Shown here: positions 18,688-26,459 of the stretch, piece by piece
Position numbering within the stretch: position 1 is the first letter of the stretch
How the letters are laid out: every line of letters starts with the position of its first letter
Assembly (NCBI GenBank): GCA_002394685.1
Contig: DGUP01000017.1
Span: 1-64,000, forward strand
From: Treponema sp. UBA4307
Lineage (GTDB): Bacteria; Spirochaetota; Spirochaetia; Treponematales; Treponemataceae
Direction of reading: 5' to 3'
DNA: 64,000 nucleotides
The notes under the pieces: model-generated
The model's input: the letters and a program-made list of their open reading frames with translations, nothing else
What the model was told of the DNA's origin: nothing
The model's database searches: none
Made by a program: the position numbers and the translations under genes

Positions 18688-18756
18688 GAGCCCGACTGGA
18701 GCGGTGGCCGAAGGCCAGTGCGAAGCACCGAGGGTGACTGAGCCGCGGAACGGAGG
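18688..18756 (+). repeat. 69-bp GC-rich dispersed repeat, copy A
   Basis: A GC-rich block starting GAGCCCGACTGGAGCGG and ending GAGCCGCGGAACGGAGG. A second copy of the same 69-base length with about seven differences lies on the minus strand at 45455-45523. It is far richer in G and C than its surroundings and has no reading frame. It lies beside the wzm/wzt/rmlB scar. Confidence 0.85.
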
Positions 18757-18946
18757 TAAAAGAATATAGGATTTTCTTAAACAGAGTCTGTGAGATGTAA
18801 CAAATAAAGGTGCGAAACCATATAAAAAAAATCCAGAAAGAAAAAAGGGTGTAATTTTTATATTTATAGTTTATAATGTGATATGGATATGGGGTGGGAA
18901 AATAATCCATTTCCTTTTAACAGAACAACAAAATAAAAGGTATTCT
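18757..18946. other. Intergenic region upstream of a lipoprotein gene
   Basis: AT-rich, no gene. A TATAAT box near 18873-18878 is the likely -10 element for the lipoprotein gene at 18947, giving a leader of about 60 bases. Confidence 0.4.
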
Positions 18947-19522
18947 ATGACTAAAATTGCAAAATTTACTCTTCTGGCTGCAGGGCTTACGGCTTCAGTG
19001 CTTTTAGTTTCCTGTAAGAAAAAGAATATTGTTTTTTCAGGTTCAAGTCAGACAGTTGATGAAAAGTGGGATGAAAAAATTACTACTGATGTTGAAATTA
19101 CTTTTAATCCCAATGACTATACTTTTGAAGAAATTGAAAGGGAATATATTGAAGAAACAGACAAGGAAAATGATGAAATTCAGGAAACTGTCTTTAAGCG
19201 CAGGGGCGAATATGACGGAAATCCTAAAAAAAACGGAGAACTAATTCTTTACTATAACGGGGAATCTGTAAACGGCGGTTCCTACAATGCTTATGTGGAA
19301 GATGTTGTTTTTACTGTAAAAAAGGGTACATTTTTTTATGGATGGGATGAATCAATTGAAATGACTTTGTCTTCCATTCTTGAAAAGGCCCAGCGTCAGG
19401 AAAAGGCAAGACAGGAAGCTGCCCGTAAAAAGAGCTTAAAAAATAATAAGGGAGATTCTGAAGAGATTGCTGATCAGGTGCCGTCTCTTATCCAGAAAGA
19501 AACTGATGAAAAAGGACTTTGA
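18947..19522 (+). CDS. Small lipoprotein of unknown function
   Basis: 191 residues from the ATG at 18947 (AAAAGG six bases upstream). The N-terminus is a lipoprotein signal, MTKIAKFTLL to LLVSC, with lipidated Cys at about 22. The mature part is acidic in the middle and ends in an Arg/Lys/Glu-rich helix (EKARQEAARKKSLK). I do not recognise a family. Its last 17 bases overlap the start of the next gene, so the two are probably coupled. Confidence 0.75.
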   Translation: MTKIAKFTLLAAGLTASVLLVSCKKKNIVFSGSSQTVDEKWDEKITTDVEITFNPNDYTFEEIEREYIEETDKENDEIQETVFKRRGEYDGNPKKNGELILYYNGESVNGGSYNAYVEDVVFTVKKGTFFYGWDESIEMTLSSILEKAQRQEKARQEAARKKSLKNNKGDSEEIADQVPSLIQKETDEKGL

Positions 19523-20147
19523 AAAATACGACGGAATTATTCTTGATATAGATGGAACAATCTGGAATACCACTGGAATTGTTTCCCATGCGTGGAACCA
19601 GGCTGTTAAGAATACGGGGTTCGGTGTTAAGTTTGTAACTGCCCAGGTTTTGCAGCAGGAATTCGGCAAAACTATGGATGTTATTGCGGCAGATTTATGG
19701 CCTGAGCTGGAAGTGGAAAAGAGAAATGCCCTTCTTGAAGAATGCTGCTCAATGGAACAGATTGCTCTCAGGGAAAATAATCTGGACATTACTTATCCTG
19801 GAGTTACAGATACCATTAAGGAAATGGCTGTTGAACATAATTTTTATATTGTTTCAAACTGCCAGGACGGTTACATTGAATTAATGATGGAAAAAACAGG
19901 ACTTACCCCTTATATTAAAGACTGGGAATGTTTCGGCAGAACTGGCAAGGGCAAGTGCGAAAATATTATGATGCTCAGTCAGAGAAATCAGTTGACCTGT
20001 CCTGTTTATGTTGGTGACACACAGGGGGACAAGGAGGCCTGCAATCAGGCAGGTGTTCCTTTTATCTGGGCGGCTTATGGTTTTGGCAAGGTTGATGAAT
20101 ACTTTGACAAAATAGAATCCTTTTCATCTCTTAAACGGCTGGTGTAA
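19506..20147 (+). CDS. HAD-family phosphatase (phosphoglycolate phosphatase-like)
   Basis: 213 residues from the ATG at 19506. HAD motif I ILDIDGTIWNT with nucleophile D14 and D16, motif II VSNCQDG, and motif IV VGDTQGDKEAC. Cap type C1. Such enzymes remove phosphate from small phosphorylated metabolites; the substrate is not predictable. It overlaps the upstream lipoprotein and is followed three bases later by a second HAD gene. Confidence 0.85.
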   Translation: MKKDFEKYDGIILDIDGTIWNTTGIVSHAWNQAVKNTGFGVKFVTAQVLQQEFGKTMDVIAADLWPELEVEKRNALLEECCSMEQIALRENNLDITYPGVTDTIKEMAVEHNFYIVSNCQDGYIELMMEKTGLTPYIKDWECFGRTGKGKCENIMMLSQRNQLTCPVYVGDTQGDKEACNQAGVPFIWAAYGFGKVDEYFDKIESFSSLKRLV

Positions 20148-20150
20148 ATT

Positions 20151-20750
20151 ATGCTTTTTATTTTTGACATGGGCGGAGTAGTTACTACAACTGCAAATTT
20201 TTATCCAAGACTTAGCAAACTGCTGGGAATTTCCCTTGATGAATTTTATCAGCTTTGTGAAGGGGAAGGAGCTTTTGACAAGAGGGGAAATATTCTTGAA
20301 GCCTACTCTGACGGTAAAATTTCTCCTGAGGATTTCTGGAAAATTTTTTCGTCCAGAAAACCTCACATGCATGTAAATACGCCCTGGTTCCACTGGCTCT
20401 TTCATCCGGAGCCTGTTGAAGGAACTGCTGAACTTGTCCGTGACCTTAAAGCAAAAGGCCACAGGGTTGTAGTTGGAACAAATACCTGCCAGAGTCATTA
20501 CCTGAATCATCTGGAAAGGGGAGACTACGCTCTTTTTGATCAGACCTATACTTCCCATCTGATGGGAATTTCCAAGCCGGATCCTGATTTCTGGAAACTA
20601 ATTCTGCTTGCGGAAGACTGTAAGGCGGATGATGCTGTCTTTGTAGATGATAAGCAGGAAAATGTGGATGGTGCAGCGGCTTTAGGCATCCATTCCTACA
20701 AATTCCAGAGTGCAGCGGAATTGCGTAAGGCCTGGGCTCAGTGGCTTTAG
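20151..20750 (+). CDS. HAD-IA family hydrolase
   Basis: 199 residues. Motif I is IFDMGGVV, the variant with Gly in place of the second Asp seen in YihX-like and dehalogenase-like HAD proteins. Motif IV VFVDDKQENVDGA is intact. It is in the same operon as the upstream HAD gene with a 3-base gap. Substrate unknown, probably a sugar phosphate or related metabolite. Confidence 0.82.
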   Translation: MLFIFDMGGVVTTTANFYPRLSKLLGISLDEFYQLCEGEGAFDKRGNILEAYSDGKISPEDFWKIFSSRKPHMHVNTPWFHWLFHPEPVEGTAELVRDLKAKGHRVVVGTNTCQSHYLNHLERGDYALFDQTYTSHLMGISKPDPDFWKLILLAEDCKADDAVFVDDKQENVDGAAALGIHSYKFQSAAELRKAWAQWL

Positions 20751-20780
20751 TCTTTTGTTCCTGATGATTTTATAAATCAC

Positions 20781-20799
20781 TTGATTATTATATAATCAA
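20781..20799. promoter_or_regulatory. Palindromic operator over the arsR -10 box
   Basis: TTGATTAT-TAT-ATAATCAA is a perfect 19-base palindrome. It contains a TATAAT box at 20791-20796 about 35 bases before the ArsR gene. ArsR/SmtB repressors bind AT-rich palindromes of this kind in their own promoters, so this is a likely autoregulatory site. Confidence 0.7.
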
Positions 20800-20829
20800 A
20801 TAATAATATGTTTTAGATACAAACTTACA

Positions 20830-21150
20830 ATGAGGTTTACTATCTTGAACGCTATTAATCCAACTGAAAAAGAACTGAACGGGCTGTCTGAACTTTTTAA
20901 GATTTTCGGGGATACAACAAGAATTAAAATTCTTTTTGAACTTACTGATGGTGAAAAAAATGTTACCCAGATTTCAGAATCTCTCAAGATGTCTCAGCCT
21001 GCAATATCTCAGCAGCTTAGGGTTCTTAAGGGCTCCGGCCTGGTTACCTACAGAAGAGACGGTAAATCCCTTTATTATTCCCTTGCTGATGATCATGTAA
21101 AAATCATAATCTCTATCGGAATGGAACACGTGCGGGAACAAAAACAGTAG
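20830..21150 (+). CDS. ArsR/SmtB-family metal-responsive repressor
   Basis: 106 residues, winged helix-turn-helix (IFGDTTRIKILFEL, then SQPAISQQLRVLKGSGLV). The alpha-3 Cys site of ArsR/CadC is missing. The C-terminal helix has D-x-H-x10-H-x2-E (DDHVKIIISIGMEHVRE), the alpha-5 zinc site of SmtB and CzrA. A zinc (or cobalt) sensor is therefore likely. The ATG at 20830 lacks a ribosome-binding site; a TTG at 20845 with GAGG nine bases upstream is an equally good start. The next gene is 19 bases downstream and presumably its target. Confidence 0.88.
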   Translation: MRFTILNAINPTEKELNGLSELFKIFGDTTRIKILFELTDGEKNVTQISESLKMSQPAISQQLRVLKGSGLVTYRRDGKSLYYSLADDHVKIIISIGMEHVREQKQ

Positions 21151-21169
21151 CCTCGTATAGGAGCCGTTT

Positions 21170-22006
21170 ATGAGAAGAGGTTTAAAAAATCAACCTGCAT
21201 TGTCACAGCTTTTTGCAGCCTGTGGTCTTCTGATTCTTGCAATTATAATTCCTCTTGTTTTTAAGTCTGAAGGAAGTGATGCTAAAACTGAAAACTTAAT
21301 TCGCACCCTGCAGCTTGGGGCCTTTGCACTTTCATATATAATGTCAGGTCTTCTTGTGCTTAAGCGTTTTGTTTTTTCTGTAATGAAAAAAACTTTAAGT
21401 CTGGAAATTTTTATTTCTCTGGGAAGTTTAGGTGCAATTTTTTTCAGAGAGTATGCTGCTGCCTGTTCTGTAATGATAATTTATTCTGCAGCCCTCCTTG
21501 TTCTGAAAAAAATAAGCGGTATTACTGCGGGGCAGCTTTGTGGTCCGGATTTTGAAGAAGAAAATGATTCTCTGCCAAAATTAAAATTGTACGAGCTTGA
21601 AGGTGATGATGATATTTTTGCCGGAAAGTCTGCTGTTTTTATCAGAAAATATATGCTGATTTCGCTCATTCTTTTCTTTGCTCTGGTTTTAATTCCTTCA
21701 ACTGCAATGGGAGGAGGAAAAAATCTTCTCATGGAATGGCTGCGGCATGGTGTGGAATATTTGATTGCCGCTGAACCGGGAGTTTTTTATATTTCTCTTC
21801 CCCTGCTTTTGCTCTGGGGCAGGGAAAAATCTTTAAAGACAAAATTGAATGTTTACCGGCTGATTATAATCTTTTCACTGATTGTAAAAATTGCGGCTCT
21901 GTTACTCTGCATACTAAAAATATCAAATATCTGGGCTCTTGTTGCCGCTGAAGCTATTACAATTTTTGCGGGATTTGCAGCAGGTCTTTTTTTAAAACGA
22001 AAATAA
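21170..22006 (+). CDS. P1B-type ATPase-derived membrane protein lacking catalytic domains
   Basis: 278 residues, about eight membrane segments. Residues 52-116 follow the CadA/ZntA TM2-TM4 pattern (SGLLVLKRFV, LGSLGAIFFREYAAACSVMI). Residues 154-182 match the segment after the actuator domain (FIRKYMLISL). Residues 225-275 match TM7-TM8. The actuator is shrunk to about 40 residues; the DKTGT phosphorylation and ATP-binding domains are absent. The CPC metal motif of TM6 is replaced by AEPG at 201-204. TAGGAG precedes the ATG. It cannot be a working pump alone; it may be a channel, carrier or sensor under the ArsR regulator. Confidence 0.7.
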   Translation: MRRGLKNQPALSQLFAACGLLILAIIIPLVFKSEGSDAKTENLIRTLQLGAFALSYIMSGLLVLKRFVFSVMKKTLSLEIFISLGSLGAIFFREYAAACSVMIIYSAALLVLKKISGITAGQLCGPDFEEENDSLPKLKLYELEGDDDIFAGKSAVFIRKYMLISLILFFALVLIPSTAMGGGKNLLMEWLRHGVEYLIAAEPGVFYISLPLLLLWGREKSLKTKLNVYRLIIIFSLIVKIAALLLCILKISNIWALVAAEAITIFAGFAAGLFLKRK

Positions 22007-22031
22007 TTCTTACATTTTGAGGTAAATATAA

Positions 22032-22685
22032 ATGATTCAATTAATTGCTTTTCTGGGTAACTATGGAAAAGAATATGAGCGTACCCGGCACAATGTAGCC
22101 TGGCTTTTTGAAGATTCCCTTCCCTTTAAAAACAAATTTTCCTGGCAGAACAAGTACAAGGCTGAATTTGCCGCTGTAGATTATGAGGATTTTGCCCGCT
22201 GGTTAAAGGATGCAGGACTTATAAAGGAAAGAAGCGATGGTTCCCTTCCAGTTCCAGAAGATGCTCCTAAAAAGCTTTATTTTATGAAGCCCCTCACTTA
22301 CATGAATTTAAGCGGAGAGGCAATTGGTGAAGCTGCCCGTTTTTTTAAGATTCCTTCTTCTGATGTTCTTGTTGTTCATGATGAAATTGAACTTCCTATA
22401 GGAACTGTAAGCTTTAAGTGGAGCGGAGGACTGGGAGGTCATAATGGGCTCCGTTCAACAAAGGCCGCTTTTGGTACTGCTGATTTTTACCGCTTAAGGT
22501 TTGGTGTGGGAAAACCTGCTGACGGTAATGTTGCTGATTATGTTCTGGGGTCTTTTACTCCTGATGAGCAGATTATTCTTTCACAGGTTTTTGCTGCTTC
22601 AAATGAACTTTTTGCGAAAGCCCTTACTTACAGTGATCCTCAGAAACTCCTTCAGGGCTGGAGTAAAAAAAAGGTAATGGCCTGA
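22032..22685 (+). CDS. pth: Peptidyl-tRNA hydrolase
   Basis: 217 residues, longer than the usual 190 because of an insert at about 50-75. It releases peptides from stalled peptidyl-tRNA. Motifs: FLGNYGKEYERTRHNVAW with the catalytic His, KPLTYMNLSGEA, and VVHDEIELPIG followed by SGGLGGHNGLRS. The catalytic Asn and Asp are present. The stop codon abuts the ATG of the next gene. Confidence 0.95.
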   Translation: MIQLIAFLGNYGKEYERTRHNVAWLFEDSLPFKNKFSWQNKYKAEFAAVDYEDFARWLKDAGLIKERSDGSLPVPEDAPKKLYFMKPLTYMNLSGEAIGEAARFFKIPSSDVLVVHDEIELPIGTVSFKWSGGLGGHNGLRSTKAAFGTADFYRLRFGVGKPADGNVADYVLGSFTPDEQIILSQVFAASNELFAKALTYSDPQKLLQGWSKKKVMA

Positions 22686-23330
22686 ATGGGAATATACAAT
22701 TTTCCCGTAATGCGAAAGCCGGAAATTATTTCGATTAATGACAATATCTGTTACTTAAGGCAGACAAGAAATCCTCTTAGTGCAGAAGTTGTTTTTATCT
22801 GGGACCAGGACACTACATGGATTTACGATGTGGGGTCCTGTGATTTTGCGGCTGAGTGCATTAATTTAATTCCTTCTCCGAAAAATATTGTCCTTTCTCA
22901 CTACCATGAAGACCACTACACCAATTTGAACCGGGTGAGCTGGGATAAGCTTTACTGTGGCCGGCATGGAGTAAAGAGAATGGGGCAGGGAATTGTGGTT
23001 CAGGATGAAGTTCAGGCCGGCGGTGTTAAAATTTTTACCTTTCCTTCAAGTCATGCCCGCAGCTGTGTAGGCCTTCAGTTCGGTGATTATGCTTTTTTAG
23101 GTGACGGCACATATTCTGATGAAAAAGGCAGCCTGCAGTTTTACAATTCTCAGAAGCTTCAGGCGGAAATTGAATTTTTAAAAAAACTTGATGTAAAATA
23201 TTTTGGAATCAGTCATGACAGAAAGTTTATCCGGCCTAAGGAAAGCATCATTCTTTTTCTGGAACATATTTACAAAAAGCGTAGAAGCGATTCTCCCATA
23301 ATTGAAATTTCTTCCCGGAATTCCATTTAA
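22686..23330 (+). CDS. Metallo-beta-lactamase-fold hydrolase
   Basis: 214 residues. The metal site SHYHEDHYTN is the H-x-H-x-D-H motif; later ligands are in FPSSHARSC and FLGDGTY. The active product cannot be named. The ATG follows the pth stop directly, implying coupling; an internal Met at codon 9 is a less supported start. Confidence 0.8.
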   Translation: MGIYNFPVMRKPEIISINDNICYLRQTRNPLSAEVVFIWDQDTTWIYDVGSCDFAAECINLIPSPKNIVLSHYHEDHYTNLNRVSWDKLYCGRHGVKRMGQGIVVQDEVQAGGVKIFTFPSSHARSCVGLQFGDYAFLGDGTYSDEKGSLQFYNSQKLQAEIEFLKKLDVKYFGISHDRKFIRPKESIILFLEHIYKKRRSDSPIIEISSRNSI

Positions 23331-23375
23331 GGGGAGATTGTTTGTGGAATAAAAAATTGATGATATAATGAATTT

Positions 23376-23663
23376 ATGAGTAATAGAGTTGAATTGATTC
23401 CGCCGGTTTCCTATAATCCTCAGCCTGTTGATGCAGTGCATAACTACTCAAAAAGCGGCCAGAAAAAGCTTCTTGAGAATATGAATAAAAAGTTCGACCA
23501 GATGATGGAAGACTTTAAATTCCGCAAAGAAGTTCTGTCAAAATATCCTAATCCTCAGAACCTTACCTTCAGTCAGATAATGGAGGGTGCAGACTTTAAT
23601 GCTGCCTCTGATAAATCTGAATCTGGAGATGAAGAAGACTTTATTGTTGAACTTTCCCACTGA
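23376..23663 (+). CDS. Small hypothetical protein
   Basis: 95 residues, soluble, charged, with a Lys/Glu helix in the middle (QKKLLENMNKKFDQMMEDF) and an acidic C-terminus. I do not recognise a family. TATAAT at 23364-23369 ends six bases before the ATG and there is no ribosome-binding site, so the mRNA would start at or next to the start codon. Confidence 0.6.
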   Translation: MSNRVELIPPVSYNPQPVDAVHNYSKSGQKKLLENMNKKFDQMMEDFKFRKEVLSKYPNPQNLTFSQIMEGADFNAASDKSESGDEEDFIVELSH

Positions 23664-23729
23664 TACTTTTCTTAAAAAAAATCTGTCGTCTGCTGCAGTT
23701 TCTTTTGTATTTTTTGTATTTTCACTGCA

Positions 23730-23799
23730 TATAAATATATGGACGCTAAGTGATATGTGGCGGCTTGCCTCCGAATTCTTATGATGAAGGAGGCCGTCT
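23730..23799 (+). promoter_or_regulatory. Promoter and SD-sequestering leader of the candidate type I toxin
   Basis: A TATAAA box at 23730-23735, with a TTGTAT at 23705-23710 at a long 19-base spacing, is the likely promoter. In the leader, GCCTCC (23767-23772) can pair with GGAGGC (23789-23794), which includes the Shine-Dalgarno sequence AAGGAGG (23787-23793). Such masking is typical of type I toxin mRNAs. A tiny frame, MMKEAVYD from 23781, overlaps the toxin start. Confidence 0.6.
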
Positions 23800-23883
23800 A
23801 TGACTAAATACGAAAAGGTTATGGTTATCATAGCAATTATCGAACTTGTTATAGAACTACTCTCTTTACTATTTAATAAATAA
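23800..23883 (+). CDS. Candidate type I toxin, 27-residue membrane peptide
   Basis: A 27-codon gene. The peptide begins MTKYEKVMVIIAIIE and ends LLSLLFNK: a short polar head, one hydrophobic helix (about residues 7-25) and a charged tail. This is the layout of small holin-like type I toxins in Firmicutes (TxpA/Fst-like proteins). AAGGAGG lies six bases upstream and can be hidden in a stem. Downstream is a convergent antisense unit. Function is inferred from layout; a non-toxic small membrane protein is the alternative. Confidence 0.65.
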   Translation: MTKYEKVMVIIAIIELVIELLSLLFNK

Positions 23884-23889
23884 AAGAGC

Positions 23890-23985
23890 ATAAAAAAAAG
23901 CCCGCCCAGAGCATGACAACTTTCGGCGAGCTTTAAAACTCTACGGAGGCGGTCGCTAATTACTTAGCGTCCTCTTGATTTAAAA
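23890..23985 (-). ncRNA. Candidate antisense antitoxin RNA
   Basis: On the minus strand, TTGACG (24006-24011) and TGTAAT (23985-23990, 15-base spacing; or TAATTT at 17) form a promoter. Transcription would run leftward for about 85-90 bases and end at a strong terminator: a 10-base stem with one mismatch (23897-23906 with 23925-23934) followed by eight T. The RNA would be complementary to the 3' end of the toxin mRNA. A second hairpin with TCGCTAA/TTAGCG arms at about 23951-23972 lies inside it. Confidence 0.55.
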
Positions 23986-24123
23986 TTACACTACTCATAT
24001 GTTTTCGTCAATAAATTCCTGCCTTAAATGTGGGGATAAGTTTTCCTTATAAGGTTATATAAAATAATAATATCTACTGTTTTTTTAATTGATTAAATAT
24101 CTGTAATTCATCATTATAAAGAA

Positions 24124-25164
24124 ATGTTTATCAAATTAGAGAATCTGCATAAGACTTATAAATCTCCGGATGGAAAAGACATTCATGCAGTGGATGGTAT
24201 TTCACTGGATATTCCGGAGAATAAAATTTTTGGAATTATTGGAAAAAGCGGTGCCGGTAAATCTTCACTGGTACGGCTCATTTCACTTCTGGAAAGTCCT
24301 GACGAGGGTGCCGTTTACTATAATACAGATAGAGTTGATAATCTGGACGAAAAATCCCTCATTCTTCGCCGCCGTAAAATCGGTATGATTTTCCAGAACT
24401 TCAATCTTTTTTCATCAAGAACTGCTGCAAAAAATATTGCTTATCCTCTGGAAATTAACGGAGTTGATAAAAACGAAATTGACAGCAGGGTAAAAGAAAT
24501 GCTGCAGCTGGTCGGTCTGGAAGATAAGGGAGATACTTCTGTAAGTCAGCTTTCCGGCGGACAAAAACAGCGTATTGCAATTGCCCGTGCCCTGGCAACA
24601 AAACCAGACATTCTTTTCTGTGATGAAGCAACTTCTGCACTTGATCCTCAGACAACACATTCCATTCTGGAACTGATTTCTGAAATACAGAAAAAAATGA
24701 ATCTTACAGTTGTAATGATTACTCACCAGATGGAAGTTGTCCGTGATGCCTGTGAACAGGTTGCTGTAATTGAAGATGGTAAAGTTGTGGAGCAGGGAAG
24801 TGTTGCCAGAATTTTTACTCATCCAAAATCTGCTGCTGCAAAAGATTTTCTTAAGCATATTACTCCTTCAGAAGATTCCGGAGAAGAAAAAAAATCTGAG
24901 CAGGAAGGTGAACTGGTACGCTGGTCAAAAAGCGGCGGTGCCTATGAACTTCACTTTGTGGGCAAGAGTACGGATCAGCCTATTATCTCAGAAGTTATCC
25001 GCAGGTTTAAAATTGATATGAACATTCGTGCCGGTGGAATACAGAAACTTAAAAATAAAAAGATTGGAATCATGCTGGTAGACATTACCGGTACAAAATC
25101 TGAAGTCAAAAAAGCCCTGGACTATTTTAAGGAAAACGGGGTAAGCGTGGAGGAAGCTAAATGA
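24124..25164 (+). CDS. metN: Methionine ABC importer ATPase
   Basis: 346 residues. ABC domain with Walker A GKSGAGKSS, signature LSGGQKQR and Walker B ILFCDEATSALD, then a C-terminal NIL domain (about 265-346) that senses methionine and inhibits transport. It overlaps metI by four bases. No S-box riboswitch is evident upstream. TTGATT (24089) and CATTAT (24112) place a transcription start near the ATG, so the mRNA may be leaderless. Confidence 0.95.
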   Translation: MFIKLENLHKTYKSPDGKDIHAVDGISLDIPENKIFGIIGKSGAGKSSLVRLISLLESPDEGAVYYNTDRVDNLDEKSLILRRRKIGMIFQNFNLFSSRTAAKNIAYPLEINGVDKNEIDSRVKEMLQLVGLEDKGDTSVSQLSGGQKQRIAIARALATKPDILFCDEATSALDPQTTHSILELISEIQKKMNLTVVMITHQMEVVRDACEQVAVIEDGKVVEQGSVARIFTHPKSAAAKDFLKHITPSEDSGEEKKSEQEGELVRWSKSGGAYELHFVGKSTDQPIISEVIRRFKIDMNIRAGGIQKLKNKKIGIMLVDITGTKSEVKKALDYFKENGVSVEEAK

Positions 25165-26282
25165 ATGAAGCCTTAATCGAAATTGCAGATAAAGCAGGCG
25201 AACTCTACTCTCTGGTTGGAAAAGCAACCCTTGAAACTTTAGTGATGGTTTTCTTTTCCGGAATTTTTTCAGTGCTCATTGGTTTTCCTCTGGGGGTTCT
25301 TCTTTTTTCAACAGGACCAAACGGCTTAAGGCCAAAGCCTGCATTTAACCAGGTTCTCAGTCGTATTATTAACGCACTGCGCTCCTTTCCATTTTTAATT
25401 TTGATGATTCTGCTTTTCCCTCTTTCAAGACTGATTCTGGGAACTGCAATCGGAACAAAAGCAACAATCATTCCTCTTTCAATTGCGGCCGCTCCTTTTG
25501 TTGCCAGACTTATTGAAACTTCCCTCACAGAAGTTGACTTTGGGGTGATTCAGGCAGCCCGTTCCATGGGTTCTACAAACTGGCAGCTTATTTACAAGGT
25601 GCTCATTCCTGAAGCTCTGCCTTCCATTGTTTCCGGAATAACCCTTACCATCATCAACTTGATCGGCTATTCTGCTATGGCAGGTACAATCGGGGGCGGT
25701 GGTCTGGGAGATTTGGCAATCCGTTACGGATATCAGCGTTTCAGACCGGGCGTTATGTTTGCTTCTGTTGTGGTAATTCTTCTTCTTGTTGAATTGATTC
25801 AGTGGGCCGGTACAAAACTCAGCAATTCAATTCTGAAAAAAAGAGGTCTTTTTGTTTCTGTAGAAAAGAAGGTAAATCCTCTTGCTGTTGCAGCTCTGGT
25901 TTTAGGAATTATTTCTTTCTGTGCAACTGCCCTGCTGAATTTTATAGGCTGGGGATTTGCAGGTGCCATTCCGGGAGTTGCAGCTGTAGTCCTTGCATGT
26001 CTGTCACTTAAGAAGCCGGTTATGCGCACTCAGGCTCTTGCAGGATTAATCTGCGGAGGAATTTCCATTCTGGCAGGTATTACTTCTACTGCTGTCTGCG
26101 TTAAGGAAGCTGCTCCAATTTACTGGTTCTATGAGGATGAAGATGATGAGCTCCTCTGGGATATGGAAGATGATTCTGAAGAAGAAAATGTGTCTGAAGA
26201 TGAAATTTTGTCTGAAGATGAAAATCTTTCTGCTGAAGAAGAAGTTTTGCCAGAAGAAGAGCTGATAGAAGAAGCTGAATAA
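25161..26282 (+). CDS. metI: Methionine ABC importer permease with C-terminal DUF4190-like extension
   Basis: 373 residues; normal MetI is about 220. Residues 1-220 are the BPD transport domain with the EAA loop (QAARSMGSTNWQLIYKVLIP). Residues about 232-310 add two to three membrane segments resembling DUF4190 (VNPLAVAALVLGIISF, AGAIPGVAAVVLACLSL, ALAGLICGGISILAG). The last 45 residues are strongly acidic. The ATGA overlap with metN shows coupling. The extra part is unusual; see findings. Confidence 0.92.
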   Translation: MNEALIEIADKAGELYSLVGKATLETLVMVFFSGIFSVLIGFPLGVLLFSTGPNGLRPKPAFNQVLSRIINALRSFPFLILMILLFPLSRLILGTAIGTKATIIPLSIAAAPFVARLIETSLTEVDFGVIQAARSMGSTNWQLIYKVLIPEALPSIVSGITLTIINLIGYSAMAGTIGGGGLGDLAIRYGYQRFRPGVMFASVVVILLLVELIQWAGTKLSNSILKKRGLFVSVEKKVNPLAVAALVLGIISFCATALLNFIGWGFAGAIPGVAAVVLACLSLKKPVMRTQALAGLICGGISILAGITSTAVCVKEAAPIYWFYEDEDDELLWDMEDDSEEENVSEDEILSEDENLSAEEEVLPEEELIEEAE

Positions 26283-26341
26283 GAGTTCAGTTATAGGTTT
26301 TTTCTATAACAGACAATATAAATATAGTATAATCACTTTTA

Positions 26342-26370
26342 TTGACAAATAAAAAGCCTGTTGGTAGATT
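26342..26370 (+). promoter_or_regulatory. metQ promoter
   Basis: TTGACA (26342-26347), a 17-base spacer and TAGATT (26365-26370). It shows that metQ can be transcribed separately from metN-metI, fitting the need for excess binding protein. A small GTTATAG/CTATAAC hairpin (26290-26310) lies between metI and this promoter. Confidence 0.65.
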
Positions 26371-26401
26371 CGGAGCATAATATTTCATTAAGTAGGGAGG
26401 C

Positions 26402-26431
26402 ATGAAAAAAAAATTACATTCATGTAATTAA
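26402..26431 (+). CDS. Tiny leader frame before metQ
   Basis: GGGAGG precedes an ATG that encodes only MKKKLHSCN. The frame overlaps a near-perfect inverted repeat, AATTACAT-TC-ATGTAATT (26412-26429). It could be a leader peptide, or the dyad could be an operator or mRNA hairpin for metQ. There is no independent evidence of translation. Confidence 0.3.
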   Translation: MKKKLHSCN

Positions 26432-26459
26432 TTTTCTGCTTCCTTCAAGGAGTATATGT

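Noticed and set aside
17755..18756. Insertion sequence or transposon at the scar
   Set aside because: No transposase frame, no terminal inverted repeats and no target duplication seen. Simple recombination between duplicated wzm/wzt/rmlB copies explains the fragments.
18878..18946. Longer N-terminus for the lipoprotein at 18947
   Set aside because: It would bury the lipoprotein signal behind 23 residues and ignore the good ribosome-binding site before 18947.
24000..24124. S-box (SAM) riboswitch upstream of metN
   Set aside because: The region is AT-rich with no conserved S-box stems or core words.
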